Assembly: GCF_900520355.1 (NCBI RefSeq)
Contig: NZ_LS999521.1
Span: forward strand, 1,550,001 to 1,614,000
DNA length: 64,000 nucleotides
Source: Acinetobacter calcoaceticus
Lineage (GTDB): Bacteria; Pseudomonadota; Gammaproteobacteria; Pseudomonadales; Moraxellaceae
Direction: 5' to 3'
Position numbers and translations under genes: made by a program. The notes below the pieces were generated by a model that worked only from the letters and a program-made list of their open reading frames with translations, was not told where the DNA came from and did no database searches. Below, in pieces: positions 55,308-63,372 of this stretch (position 1 is the stretch's first letter; every line of letters begins with the position of its first letter).

Positions 55308-55571
55308 ATGTCATCAAGTATTACCGCTGCTGAAGCAGCAAAAATTGCTGAGCAAAATAAACCTACGGTAATTTCTATTACTAATGAAGTAGACGAAAGA
55401 ATTAAGAGTGCTATGACGCACGGGGTTAGATTTACTTCTATCTCTTATAGTAAATCATCAGTGAATATTTCAACTTTAGAAGAGGTTAAGAAAGGCTACT
55501 TGAAGCAAGGTTTTGAAGTACAAATCTTCACTGAAAGTCCAAATGATGTTTCTTTTATTGTACGATTTTAA
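55308..55571 (+). CDS. Hypothetical phage protein (87 aa)
   Basis: AGGAG at 55293-55297 is too close to the first ATG (55299) and well placed for the ATG at 55308, so the product starts MSSSITAAEAAKIAEQNK. A helical first half, then beta strands (VRFTSISYSKSSVNI, FEVQIFTESPNDVSFIVRF). TATAAT at 55267-55272 offers a -10 of its own. No family recognised. Confidence 0.65.
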   Translation: MSSSITAAEAAKIAEQNKPTVISITNEVDERIKSAMTHGVRFTSISYSKSSVNISTLEEVKKGYLKQGFEVQIFTESPNDVSFIVRF

Positions 55572-55613
55572 AGATTAGGAACCACATTTATTATGACCTA
55601 AGGTTAACTGTAA

Positions 55614-55646
55614 AAATGCCCTATATCAGTATGGGGTATTTTTTTT
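55614..55646 (+). terminator. Terminator hairpin abutting the lysozyme-gene start
   Basis: ATGCCCTATA / TATGGGGTAT with loop TCAG and a T8 run (55639-55646) that touches the ATG at 55647. The GGGG in the 3' arm is the only visible ribosome site for the next gene, so termination and translation of that gene compete for the same bases. Confidence 0.75.
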
Positions 55647-57926
55647 ATGGCTAAGCAAGAAAGCGGTATCGAGTACGATGATTTGGGTTTCATCATTGGA
55701 ATGAAGCGAGTTGAAAAAAAAGTAAGCACGATTGATTCAAATATTGAAAAGATTATCGAAATACTTACTCAAAGCTTTGAAGAGCAAAAAGCAGAGTTTG
55801 CAAAGCCTCAGCCTAAACTGACTGAATTTCAAAAGATGCTTAATGCAGTCAATAATAGACCTGCTGTTGATTTCGAAGATTTATTAAAAGGAAAAGCCAA
55901 TCCAATAACTAAGTCTTTAGTTGTTGCTGACAACTTCGTTAAAGATTTTGCTGATGTATTGGAACAATCAGTTAGTGAGCTTAATACAGCAAATAAAGAA
56001 CGTATAAATCAGCCTAAAGCACGTAAGCAAGCAATAGAAATAAATAGCCATGAAGATTTGGGGAAGATTGTTAGCCCATCTACACCAGAACGTGACGAAA
56101 AGGGCCGTTTTGTATCTAACAATAATGATGCCCAAAACCAATCATCAATTAGAAAGGTTGCCCAAACGATAACAACGGCGATTAAAGGTGTAATGCCGAA
56201 CTCACCACAAGGTGTAGATCCTACAGTTGATGCAATCAATGAGGTTGGTCATTTACTTTCACCTGTACGCCGTGCAGCTGGTTTAGCCTTACGGCCATTA
56301 ACTGGATTGATGCGTAGTAAAAAACGTAATGAACCATTGCCAAGGGAACAAGAGAACCATAATCGCAAACAAATAAAACTCTTGCAGCGGATAGCCGATA
56401 ATTTAGCGTCTAGAGGCGGTTTGCTTGGTTCCTTAGGGAAATTACTTACTACCGTATTATCTGCTGGCGGTGGGCTTCTGGGTGGTGCTCTGGGCAAAGG
56501 AAAGAAAGGTATAGGGAAATTAGGAAAGGGCTTGGGTAAAGTTCTCAAGTTTGGCCGTGGTTTACCCGTGATGGGTGCTTTAGCTGCTGGTGCATCACTT
56601 CTTGATTGGAAAGATCAAAGCACTAAAGAAAAAGGCGGTACTGTTGGTAGTCTTGCTGGGGGGGCTATTGGCGGTGCAGTAGGTTCTATATTTGGTCCGG
56701 TTGGCACTGTAATCGGCGGTATGGCTGGTTCATGGATTGGAAATAAACTTGGTACCGTTGTTGCGCCGTATTTTAAAGAATGGACTGATTCACTCATTGC
56801 CGCTGATGTACCAGGTCTTATATCTACAGCTTGGAAGGGATTTGTCAGTTTTGCATCTAATGCTCTCGAACAAGCAAAAGGTACTGCTTCAAAAGTTGTT
56901 GACGGTGTAAAAGATACTGCAGGTGATACTTTAGATTTCATCAAGGATAAATTTAACCGGCTTAATCCATTTCATGACGGCGTTCCAACTTGGGGAGTAG
57001 GCCAAGGTGTCTATAAGCCGGGTTTTGGGGCAAATGCACATGTTCCAGCATATGGCTCAACTGTTTCCCCTATTGGTGAAAAGACAAAGGAAAAACAACT
57101 TGCTGTCTATAATGCTATGAAAAAAGCAGGATTCAATGATAACTGGGCTGCAGGTTTAACTGCTTCTGTCGGTAGGGAAAATGACTATCAAGATAAATAT
57201 CTCTTTGGTAAACATCAAGATAAAGCTGGTGGTACGAATATGGGTATGATTTCTTGGCAAGGAGCTCGTAAAGATAAACTTACTGCATATATGAAAGAAC
57301 GGGGATTGTTAGATAGCAGCGGGAATATTGTGAAGAGCCAAGCATCATTAGATGCTCAAGGTGCTTTTATGAAGCAAGAAATTAATACTAATCCTGAATA
57401 TGCATCAGTTAAAGCTTATATGGAACAAAATCCCAATGCTTCAAGAGAAGATGTTGCAAGAGTTTTAGGGACTAAATATGTGAAATGGGCTTATGGTCAA
57501 ACAAAGCTTCGCAATGGGAAATCATTTGACTACAGACCACATTTAGACAAGGAATATAAATATAGGGCTAATATTGATAATTCAATTCAGGAAAAGAAAC
57601 CCAATTTACCTAAAGAAAATAAAACAGCAGTTACCCAAAATTCATCAACTAATATTGTAGATAACACTAGAGCAAAGGTAGCCAGTATTGTAAGCAGTAA
57701 GAAAGCTATTGTTCCTCAGGCAACTAAACGTTCAAGTCCTCAGCTAGATAATCAAAACAAATTATTGACGAAAGTTACGCCGTTTAAGCAACCACTAAAT
57801 ACTCCTAATCCGCAGGAAGTTGTTGTTGTAAATCAGAATAATGGTAACATCGGGCAGAATGTTAATGACCGTTTCCTTGCTCATGCACTTACTGGTGGTA
57901 TAGGAATGGGTCAATTAGACATTTAG
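55647..57926 (+). CDS. Large phage protein with tail-lysozyme domain
   Basis: A 759-aa protein. Residues 1-60 include a coiled coil (VEKKVSTIDSNIEKIIEIL). Residues about 205-430 are Gly-rich with glycine-zipper membrane-like segments (GGAIGGAVGSIFGPVGTVIG). Residues about 475-640 match the phage tail lysozyme family: WAAGLTASVGRENDY with probable catalytic E511, and TNMGMISWQGARKDKL. The C-terminal 120 residues are Asn/Lys/Pro-rich linker. The layout fits a virion protein that enters the envelope and cuts peptidoglycan during DNA entry, although no tail genes are present. Confidence 0.75.
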   Translation: MAKQESGIEYDDLGFIIGMKRVEKKVSTIDSNIEKIIEILTQSFEEQKAEFAKPQPKLTEFQKMLNAVNNRPAVDFEDLLKGKANPITKSLVVADNFVKDFADVLEQSVSELNTANKERINQPKARKQAIEINSHEDLGKIVSPSTPERDEKGRFVSNNNDAQNQSSIRKVAQTITTAIKGVMPNSPQGVDPTVDAINEVGHLLSPVRRAAGLALRPLTGLMRSKKRNEPLPREQENHNRKQIKLLQRIADNLASRGGLLGSLGKLLTTVLSAGGGLLGGALGKGKKGIGKLGKGLGKVLKFGRGLPVMGALAAGASLLDWKDQSTKEKGGTVGSLAGGAIGGAVGSIFGPVGTVIGGMAGSWIGNKLGTVVAPYFKEWTDSLIAADVPGLISTAWKGFVSFASNALEQAKGTASKVVDGVKDTAGDTLDFIKDKFNRLNPFHDGVPTWGVGQGVYKPGFGANAHVPAYGSTVSPIGEKTKEKQLAVYNAMKKAGFNDNWAAGLTASVGRENDYQDKYLFGKHQDKAGGTNMGMISWQGARKDKLTAYMKERGLLDSSGNIVKSQASLDAQGAFMKQEINTNPEYASVKAYMEQNPNASREDVARVLGTKYVKWAYGQTKLRNGKSFDYRPHLDKEYKYRANIDNSIQEKKPNLPKENKTAVTQNSSTNIVDNTRAKVASIVSSKKAIVPQATKRSSPQLDNQNKLLTKVTPFKQPLNTPNPQEVVVVNQNNGNIGQNVNDRFLAHALTGGIGMGQLDI

Positions 57927-57940
57927 ATTTAGGAATATTT

Positions 57941-58996
57941 ATGACTTTAAAATTATTAAAATTTACTATCTTTGCCACAGCAGCTTTTACAAGTTATGTT
58001 CAAGCTGCCACAGGTGTTAATGATATTTTGAGTACAAGAGTTACAGAGGTTAATCATGCAACAACCAATTCGCCAAAATCGGTAAGTGAACTTTGCATTT
58101 TTAGTTGCAAGTTATTAAGCACAAGTCCAGATGTGTCATATGGTGGCATCGAAGACCTTTATATTCTCTTGCAAGAAAAGTATGGTTTAGAAACGAAGCC
58201 GAGCTGTAAATTCTATAAAAGGACAAGTGGCAATGTAATGCTAGATACTCAATATAAAATTGCAGCTTTACAGGGGATGCCAAACCCCGATGCATATTCA
58301 GATACCATTTTTAGAAATTTGATATATAAATCAGGAATATATTATTCTTCAGATGTAAATGTAGACATTTATTATGATTTAGTTGACATTGCTAGGATTA
58401 ATAATCCGGAATTAGATGAAAATGACAAAAATAATCTAATAACAACTTTCCAAAAGCGTCATCGTTTTATTGCAAACAGTTGTGGTGAAAAATTTATGGT
58501 GGCCTATGACAAGTACTTAAATAAAGTGAGTGAGTTAAGAGAGGCTGAATATATTGAAGCAATTAATAAAAAGAATGCTAAAGAGCGAGAAAAGGAGGAA
58601 TGGGAAGAAGAAATCCGTCTAGCAAAACAAGCAAGGGATCAAGCGGATGCAGAAAGGTCAGAACGTGCTCTAGCAAATGAAGCTGAAAAACGGGCTAATA
58701 CACAAAAAAGAAATCAATGCCAGAACAGCAATGGTTATAAGCTGTTTTTAGCATCATCCAGTGTTGTCAGTTATCGTAATAGTATTAAAGCTGGTCAGGA
58801 TACTTTGAAAGAAGAAGATAGATTCTCAAGTATTAGTGGCGTTACTCGTTTAGATCGTCGCTATACTGCTGCTCAACGGATAGAGTATGGGCAAAAAAAT
58901 CTAAATCAAAGCTTTGCCAAGTATAAACAATTGGGTGGAAGTGCAAGTAGTGTTGCTACTGTGACAGCTCTAAATAATCCATGTAAGGGTTTGTGA
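57941..58996 (+). CDS. Secreted coiled-coil protein (351 aa)
   Basis: Sec signal peptide (LLKFTIFATAAFTSYVQA, cleaved before ATGVND). The mature N-terminal domain (about 23-195) has four Cys (LCIFSCK, PSCKF, NSCGEK). A highly charged helix follows (about 205-255, KNAKEREKEEWEEEIRLAKQ) and then a small C-terminal domain with two Cys. It lies 14 bp after the lysozyme gene. Secretion and operon partner suggest envelope work, but no family is recognised. Confidence 0.65.
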   Translation: MTLKLLKFTIFATAAFTSYVQAATGVNDILSTRVTEVNHATTNSPKSVSELCIFSCKLLSTSPDVSYGGIEDLYILLQEKYGLETKPSCKFYKRTSGNVMLDTQYKIAALQGMPNPDAYSDTIFRNLIYKSGIYYSSDVNVDIYYDLVDIARINNPELDENDKNNLITTFQKRHRFIANSCGEKFMVAYDKYLNKVSELREAEYIEAINKKNAKEREKEEWEEEIRLAKQARDQADAERSERALANEAEKRANTQKRNQCQNSNGYKLFLASSSVVSYRNSIKAGQDTLKEEDRFSSISGVTRLDRRYTAAQRIEYGQKNLNQSFAKYKQLGGSASSVATVTALNNPCKGL

Positions 58997-59016
58997 TTTT
59001 TACAATATAATCAAGA

Positions 59017-59050
59017 AAAACCGCCGTGATAGTTAGACACGGCGGTTTTA
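59017..59050. terminator. Bidirectional terminator before the Arc-like repressor end
   Basis: AAAACCGCCGTG / CACGGCGGTTTT around ATAGTTAGA, with A/T runs on both sides; it serves the secreted-protein operon and the convergent repressor gene. Confidence 0.9.
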
Positions 59051-59053
59051 TAA

Positions 59054-60106
59054 CTATTTTAATTCTTTGAATATATTAAGTTCTCTGTTTTTTATCTTTT
59101 CAATCATGGGCTGTAATACTGCATCTTGCTCAATTTCATCTTGAATACATTTTGAAATAGCTATAAAACCATTCCAATATTCATGATTTGAATACATATT
59201 TTTATCCCATATATCTTCCCACCACATGTTATTGGTAGCATTTTTCAATACAAATAATGGATGAATGATACCCTGAGAAAGTTCTGAAAATTTTGATTGG
59301 TTAACAATAAAACTTCTAACATTTATGTTATTCGATGATCTAGTATCGATATAAAATTCATATAATATTCGTAATGTTAGAAAAAAGCTTTTGAGCATAC
59401 TTGTCCCGCCAGCACCAATAACATTACTTACATGCATTGGGGTCGTTATAATATCAACCTTCCATTCATTGTATTTACGGATAATTAAAAATTCTCCCTC
59501 CTCAGAATCATTTCTGACAAGATAAATATCCTTTGGTTTTTCATTTTCATTATTAACAGCGGGGTTAAGAGAGATATTTAAGATTTGTTTTACAGCTTCT
59601 TCAGGACTTAGGGATAACCTGTCAGATTTCACATTAAAAATAGGCATATCTTCATGCTTGAGCCACTCTTTATTGACTCCAAAAAAATTTGCCAATGATT
59701 CTAGTTCTATAAAACTTGGTTGTACTATACCTGAAAAATAATTTTCATATAGAGAAGCAGACTCTTGTCCCATTCTTTCTGCAACTTTAGAAGGGGTTAG
59801 TCGCACATAAGAAACAGAGTTAGACATTTCGATACAAGTATTTAAGCGGGAAGCTACTAGAGAAATATTGTCAAAATGTAATTCGTTTTTAAGAATATTC
59901 TCAATATTTTTTAAACGTTCAAGTAGTGATAATTTCGTCACTGGTAACTTTTTATCAATTGAAATAAGACTCTTTGAAATAAGATCAAGAATAGCTGTAT
60001 TGAGAGAAAAGTTATTTTTTTCAGCATACTGTGTGACTTCATCGTATTGCTCTTGAGGCATACGAACTTGTGTTCGTTTCCAGTCATCTTGTTTTTCACG
60101 AGTCAT
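59054..60106 (-). CDS. Arc-like repressor with extended C-terminal domains
   Basis: About 350 aa from the ATG at 60106; a longer frame runs back over the operators. Residues about 8-48 are an Arc/Mnt-type ribbon-helix-helix (RTQVRMPQEQYDEVTQYAEK, then FSLNTAILDLISKSL). Residues about 70-155 resemble an XRE-like helix-turn-helix (SKVAERMGQESASLYENYFSG, LESLANFFGVNKEWL). The C-terminal 190 residues are unrecognised. It is much longer than P22 Arc (53 aa). Divergent from an antirepressor, as in the P22 immI region. Confidence 0.75.
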   Translation of the reverse strand: MTREKQDDWKRTQVRMPQEQYDEVTQYAEKNNFSLNTAILDLISKSLISIDKKLPVTKLSLLERLKNIENILKNELHFDNISLVASRLNTCIEMSNSVSYVRLTPSKVAERMGQESASLYENYFSGIVQPSFIELESLANFFGVNKEWLKHEDMPIFNVKSDRLSLSPEEAVKQILNISLNPAVNNENEKPKDIYLVRNDSEEGEFLIIRKYNEWKVDIITTPMHVSNVIGAGGTSMLKSFFLTLRILYEFYIDTRSSNNINVRSFIVNQSKFSELSQGIIHPLFVLKNATNNMWWEDIWDKNMYSNHEYWNGFIAISKCIQDEIEQDAVLQPMIEKIKNRELNIFKELK

Positions 60107-60129
60107 GAAATTTATTCCGCAACAATCAT

Positions 60130-60186
60130 TGACACTGATTTTAGTGGTGTAGTATCTTGTTGTCAATGACATTAAATTTAATGTCA
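60130..60186. promoter_or_regulatory. Operator cluster between Arc-like repressor and antirepressor
   Basis: Repeated TGTCA/TGACA half-sites: TGACA at 60130, TGTCA-A-TGACA at 60161-60171, and the perfect 20-bp palindrome TGACATTAAATTTAATGTCA at 60167-60186. Spacing fits binding by ribbon-helix-helix dimers on neighbouring major grooves. Confidence 0.75.
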
Positions 60187-60224
60187 AAAAGCCCCGAGTA
60201 ATCTTGCAGGATCGCTCTCGGGGC
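60186..60224 (-). terminator. Minus-strand terminator in the antirepressor leader
   Basis: GCCCCGAG (60191-60198) / CTCGGGGC (60217-60224) with a T5 run only on the minus strand. It would end an RNA started inside the antirepressor 5' region and running antisense to its ribosome site, recalling P22 sar RNA. On the plus strand it is a leader hairpin. Confidence 0.6.
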
Positions 60225-60254
60225 CTCTACCAACAAACCGCAAGGATCATTGAT

Positions 60255-61157
60255 ATGTCTAATTTATCATATATACCGCAAATTGTGTCGTTTCATGGCA
60301 CTGAACTCTTCATTGTTGAGCATGAAGGGCAACCTTATACCCCGATGAAACCTATTGTTGAAGGAATGGGGTTGGACTGGAAAAGTCAGTTTGTGAAGTT
60401 AAAGGAACGTTTCAGCACAACTATGGTGGAAATCACCACAGTTGCCAATGATGGGAAAAGTCGTTTAATGACTTGCTTACCTGTTCGCAAATTAGCTGCA
60501 TGGCTTTACTCGATTCATGCAAATAAAGTCAAACCAGAGCTTCGTGATACGGTCAGGATGTATCAAAACGAATGTGACGATGTGCTTTGGAACTACTGGA
60601 CAAAAGGACAGGCAATCAACAAGCGATTTATCATTTCTCCAGAAGAGCAAAATGCACTACATGCGATTGTGGACCGCCGTGCAGGGAAAGATCGAAGTCT
60701 AAGAGTCTCGATGTGGATACGTCATAATCGGCACTTTAATATTTCAAAATATAGTCAATTACTTTCAATCCACTTCGATGATGCGAAAAAGTATCTTGAG
60801 ACGATGTCACTTCAAGAGCTAGCTCCAACTGAAACAGATACTCTACAACGGCTAGAGAAGTTTGTAGATAATCTCGCTGCGCGTTATCCAGCTCTTGAAA
60901 ACCCTTTGGCATATGAAATTGCACAGCATTTAAGTGAGAAGCTAAAGTATCAATCTTCAACTGGTCCTAAAAACTTTTGGGTCTCAATTCAAGAAAACGG
61001 CGTTATTTCTGTTCATCAATATTCACTTCATCACACACCCATTAATGTTGTGCAACTGCGTGAAAAGTTTAATGGCTTGTGGGAGTTTTTACATAAAGAT
61101 GAGGTGCTTGAGCTGGGTAAAGTATTAAAACGATTTCCCTATGAACCTGTGAACTGA
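60255..61157 (+). CDS. ant: P22-type antirepressor
   Basis: A 300-aa protein. Residues about 1-115 are the P22_AR_N domain (IPQIVSFHGTELFIVEHEGQ, TPMKPIVEGMGLDWKSQ, CLPVRKLAAWLYSIHANKV, YQNECDDVLWNYWTKG). The C-terminal part is helical and unlike P22. AAGGA before the ATG at 60255 sets the start. In P22 the antirepressor inactivates the prophage repressor. Here it could act on the CI-type repressor at 45 kb or on other prophages. Confidence 0.85.
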   Translation: MSNLSYIPQIVSFHGTELFIVEHEGQPYTPMKPIVEGMGLDWKSQFVKLKERFSTTMVEITTVANDGKSRLMTCLPVRKLAAWLYSIHANKVKPELRDTVRMYQNECDDVLWNYWTKGQAINKRFIISPEEQNALHAIVDRRAGKDRSLRVSMWIRHNRHFNISKYSQLLSIHFDDAKKYLETMSLQELAPTETDTLQRLEKFVDNLAARYPALENPLAYEIAQHLSEKLKYQSSTGPKNFWVSIQENGVISVHQYSLHHTPINVVQLREKFNGLWEFLHKDEVLELGKVLKRFPYEPVN

Positions 61158-61207
61158 AAGGGTATATCATTAAATTAAGACGTTCTTAACTGAACTCCCC
61201 TTAGAAG

Positions 61208-61236
61208 AAAGCCAGCTAAAACAGCTGGCTTTTTCA
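61208..61236 (+). terminator. Terminator after the antirepressor
   Basis: AAAGCCAGCT / AGCTGGCTTT with a short A-rich loop and T-run. Last clear element-side feature. Confidence 0.85.
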
Positions 61237-61238
61237 TT

Positions 61239-61517
61239 TCATTTGACAAAACCTTGTATAGCTTTGGACAGATTTTTAATTATTATTTCTCTTTCATAAC
61301 GAAAATCTAAAGATTTAGGAATTTGAACATTTAAAACTTTCTGTTGAGCCGGTGTTAGTGGAATTTTATCGTTCTCAATTAAATCAGTGTCCTTAAAGAT
61401 AATATTTGGGCAATTATTAATACCAATCACAGGAATTTTGGACTTTTCACAACCTGTAATCTCAACAAAAATTTGCCAAACTTTAAGTAATTTTCCTGAT
61501 CCAAACTCATTGCCAAC
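61239..61517 (-). pseudogene. C-terminal gene fragment at the right border
   Basis: About 92 codons, from a TGA at 61518-61520 to a normal stop, read as protein (EFGSGKLLKVWQIFVEITGC, then KSKIPVIGINNCPNIIFK and LTPAQQKVLNVQIPK) but with no good start codon; GTG 61430 gives only 63 aa. It looks like the tail end of a longer lost gene. Function not recognised. The right copy of the 12-bp repeat falls inside it. Confidence 0.45.
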
Positions 61518-61916
61518 TCAAATGATTATTTAAATAAATATTATCATATAAATAAGTGTCTATTAGGCATTAAATGAAATATAAGACTGTTATATATATA
61601 CATCGCAACTATACAATCAGAGAAGAAGAAAGAGCAGATGTCATGTATGATATAGTTTGACTATGATAGAGAGTAAAATACAAAGCACTATTTATTTTTC
61701 TGAAAGCATCTTGTAAAATTTATTCCCCTTCAGATAAACCTGCTGATTTTGAATGTCTAAAACCAGTAATTGGGTAGCCATATGGAGGCCCAGAGATGCA
61801 AGCTTTTCTCAGACCCTATACTAAATCGTCATAACTTAAATTAAAAGTATTTTTTCACTTTTAAAAATATAAACCCTATTGTTACCTGCTTTATGTTTCG
61901 ATTAGTGTAAAGGCAA
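61518..61916. other. AT-rich gap without an intact gene
   Basis: No complete coding frame with a ribosome site. A minus-strand frame at 61692-61781 (MATQLLVLDIQNQQVYLKGN onward) looks protein-like but is only 29 codons and is preceded by a stop, so it is probably another gene remnant. The region may be a scar of earlier insertions. Confidence 0.5.
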
Positions 61917-61947
61917 TAAAAAAGCTCTCAATTTGAGAACTTTTTTA
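61917..61947. terminator. Terminator after gor
   Basis: AAAAAAGCTCTCA / TGAGAACTTTTTT around ATT, with T-runs in both directions, 72 bases beyond the gor stop. Confidence 0.8.
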
Positions 61948-62019
61948 TTAAATAAACAATTAGGCTCTACTATTTACAAATAGACATGAAACCATTTACT
62001 TATTCATTTAAGAATATAA

Positions 62020-63372
62020 CTAACGCATCGTCACGAACTCTTCAGATGATGTAGGATGAATAGCAACGGTATTATCAAAGTCCTTTTTAGTTGCCCCCAT
62101 CTTTAGAGCGACTGCAAAGCCTTGTAGAATTTCATCCATATTCAAACCAATCCCATGGATACCAACAATTTTTTCCTCTACACCAACACATATAAGCTTC
62201 ATTTTAGTGAGTTGTTTATGTTGTGCCACGGCGTCATACATTGCTGTAAATGAAGATTTGTATACTTTAACCATATCTTTGCCAAATTCTTCAATCGCTT
62301 GTTCTTCGGTTAATCCAACTGTTCCAATAGGCGGGTGACTAAATACTACAGTGGGGATATTGTTGTAATCTAAGCATTCATTAGGCTTGTTATTAAATAA
62401 CCGTTCTGAGAGCCTACGACCGGCAGCAACTGCAACAGGTGTTAATTCAACCTTTCCAGTAATATCTCCAACTGCATAAATACCAGTGTGTGTTGTATTT
62501 TGGAACTTATCAACTTTGATAAACCCTTGTTCATCCAATTTTATATTTGTTAATTCAAGTTGGAGAGCTTTGGTATTGGGATTCCTTCCAACAGCCCAAA
62601 TAAGACAATCTACAACTTGTTGAGTTCCATCTTTTAAATGCAACATGATAGAACCGTCTTCTAATTTTATTACTTTACTGATTTCAGCATTTTTATGAAT
62701 TTTAATATTCTCACTCTGCATATTTTCTAATAATGCTTCTCCTAAGAACTGATCTAGATTACGCAGGAGTTTTTCGCGTCGAATAAAAAGCTGGACATCT
62801 GAACCTAATGATTTGAGGACACCAGCTATTTCTACTGCAATATATCCTGAACCCACAATAGCGGTACGTTTTGGTAATACTTCTAAATCAAAAAAGCCAT
62901 TTGAGTCGATACCATGTTCAGCACCTTCAATTGCAGGCCAACTCGCTTCTGTACCAGTAGCTATGAGAATGTGATCAGCTGTTAATAAATCTCCGTTTAC
63001 TTCAATTGTGTTTTTATCAATAAATTTTGCAAACCCATGTATGACATCAACATTATTTTTACTGAGTACATTGTTATAAGAGGTGTGAATTCTTTCGATA
63101 TATGCCTGTCTATTTTTAATGAGTTTCTGCCAATCAAATGATTTTACTTCCGTAGTAAAACCATATGATGGCGCATATTGACGAATTGCGTCAGCAATAT
63201 GAGCAGCGTACCACATCACTTTTTTAGGGACACAGCCAACATTAACGCATGTGCCACCAATATCTCCTGCTTCAATTAATGCACATTTTTTTCCATACAT
63301 GGCTGCTCGATTTACAGAGGCTATACCGCCACTGCCTCCACCAATTGCAATATAATCGTAATGTTTAGACAT
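62020..63372 (-). CDS. gor: Glutathione-disulfide reductase
   Basis: A 450-aa flavoprotein disulfide reductase. FAD motif [19 protein letters not shown], redox-active [21 protein letters not shown] motif [18 protein letters not shown] with downstream Arg residues (FIRREKLLR) typical of NADPH use, and C-terminal catalytic His in [18 protein letters not shown] 63372 has AAGGAG upstream and gives the family start; the frame is open from 63411. It overlaps the upstream MFS gene by 8 bp. Confidence 0.93.
   Translation of the reverse strand: MSKHYDYIAIGGGSGGIASVNRAAMYGKKCALIEAGDIGGTCVNVGCVPKKVMWYAAHIADAIRQYAPSYGFTTEVKSFDWQKLIKNRQAYIERIHTSYNNVLSKNNVDVIHGFAKFIDKNTIEVNGDLLTADHILIATGTEASWPAIEGAEHGIDSNGFFDLEVLPKRTAIVGSGYIAVEIAGVLKSLGSDVQLFIRREKLLRNLDQFLGEALLENMQSENIKIHKNAEISKVIKLEDGSIMLHLKDGTQQVVDCLIWAVGRNPNTKALQLELTNIKLDEQGFIKVDKFQNTTHTGIYAVGDITGKVELTPVAVAAGRRLSERLFNNKPNECLDYNNIPTVVFSHPPIGTVGLTEEQAIEEFGKDMVKVYKSSFTAMYDAVAQHKQLTKMKLICVGVEEKIVGIHGIGLNMDEILQGFAVALKMGATKKDFDNTVAIHPTSSEEFVTMR

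Larger units (their letters stand above)
40976..61475. mobile_element. Integrated phage-type element (deleted prophage or phage satellite)
   Basis: About 20 kb bounded on the left by a tyrosine integrase and on the right by a P22-type immunity unit. It has integration, immunity, replication, annealing, methylation, defence and lysozyme-like genes, but no recognised large terminase, portal, capsid, tail tube or lysis gene. The limits are tentative: a 12-bp direct repeat AACAAAAATTTG occurs at 40976-40987 and 61464-61475, but it is AT-rich and may be chance. The chromosome resumes by 62.0 kb with gor. Confidence 0.8.

Noticed and set aside
41075..61475. CRISPR array or insertion sequence within the element
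   Set aside because: No regularly spaced direct repeats of 23-40 bp and no transposase-like frame were found.
61692..61781. 29-codon protein-like minus-strand frame
   Set aside because: Too short, no ribosome site, stop codon close upstream; treated as a remnant, not a gene.
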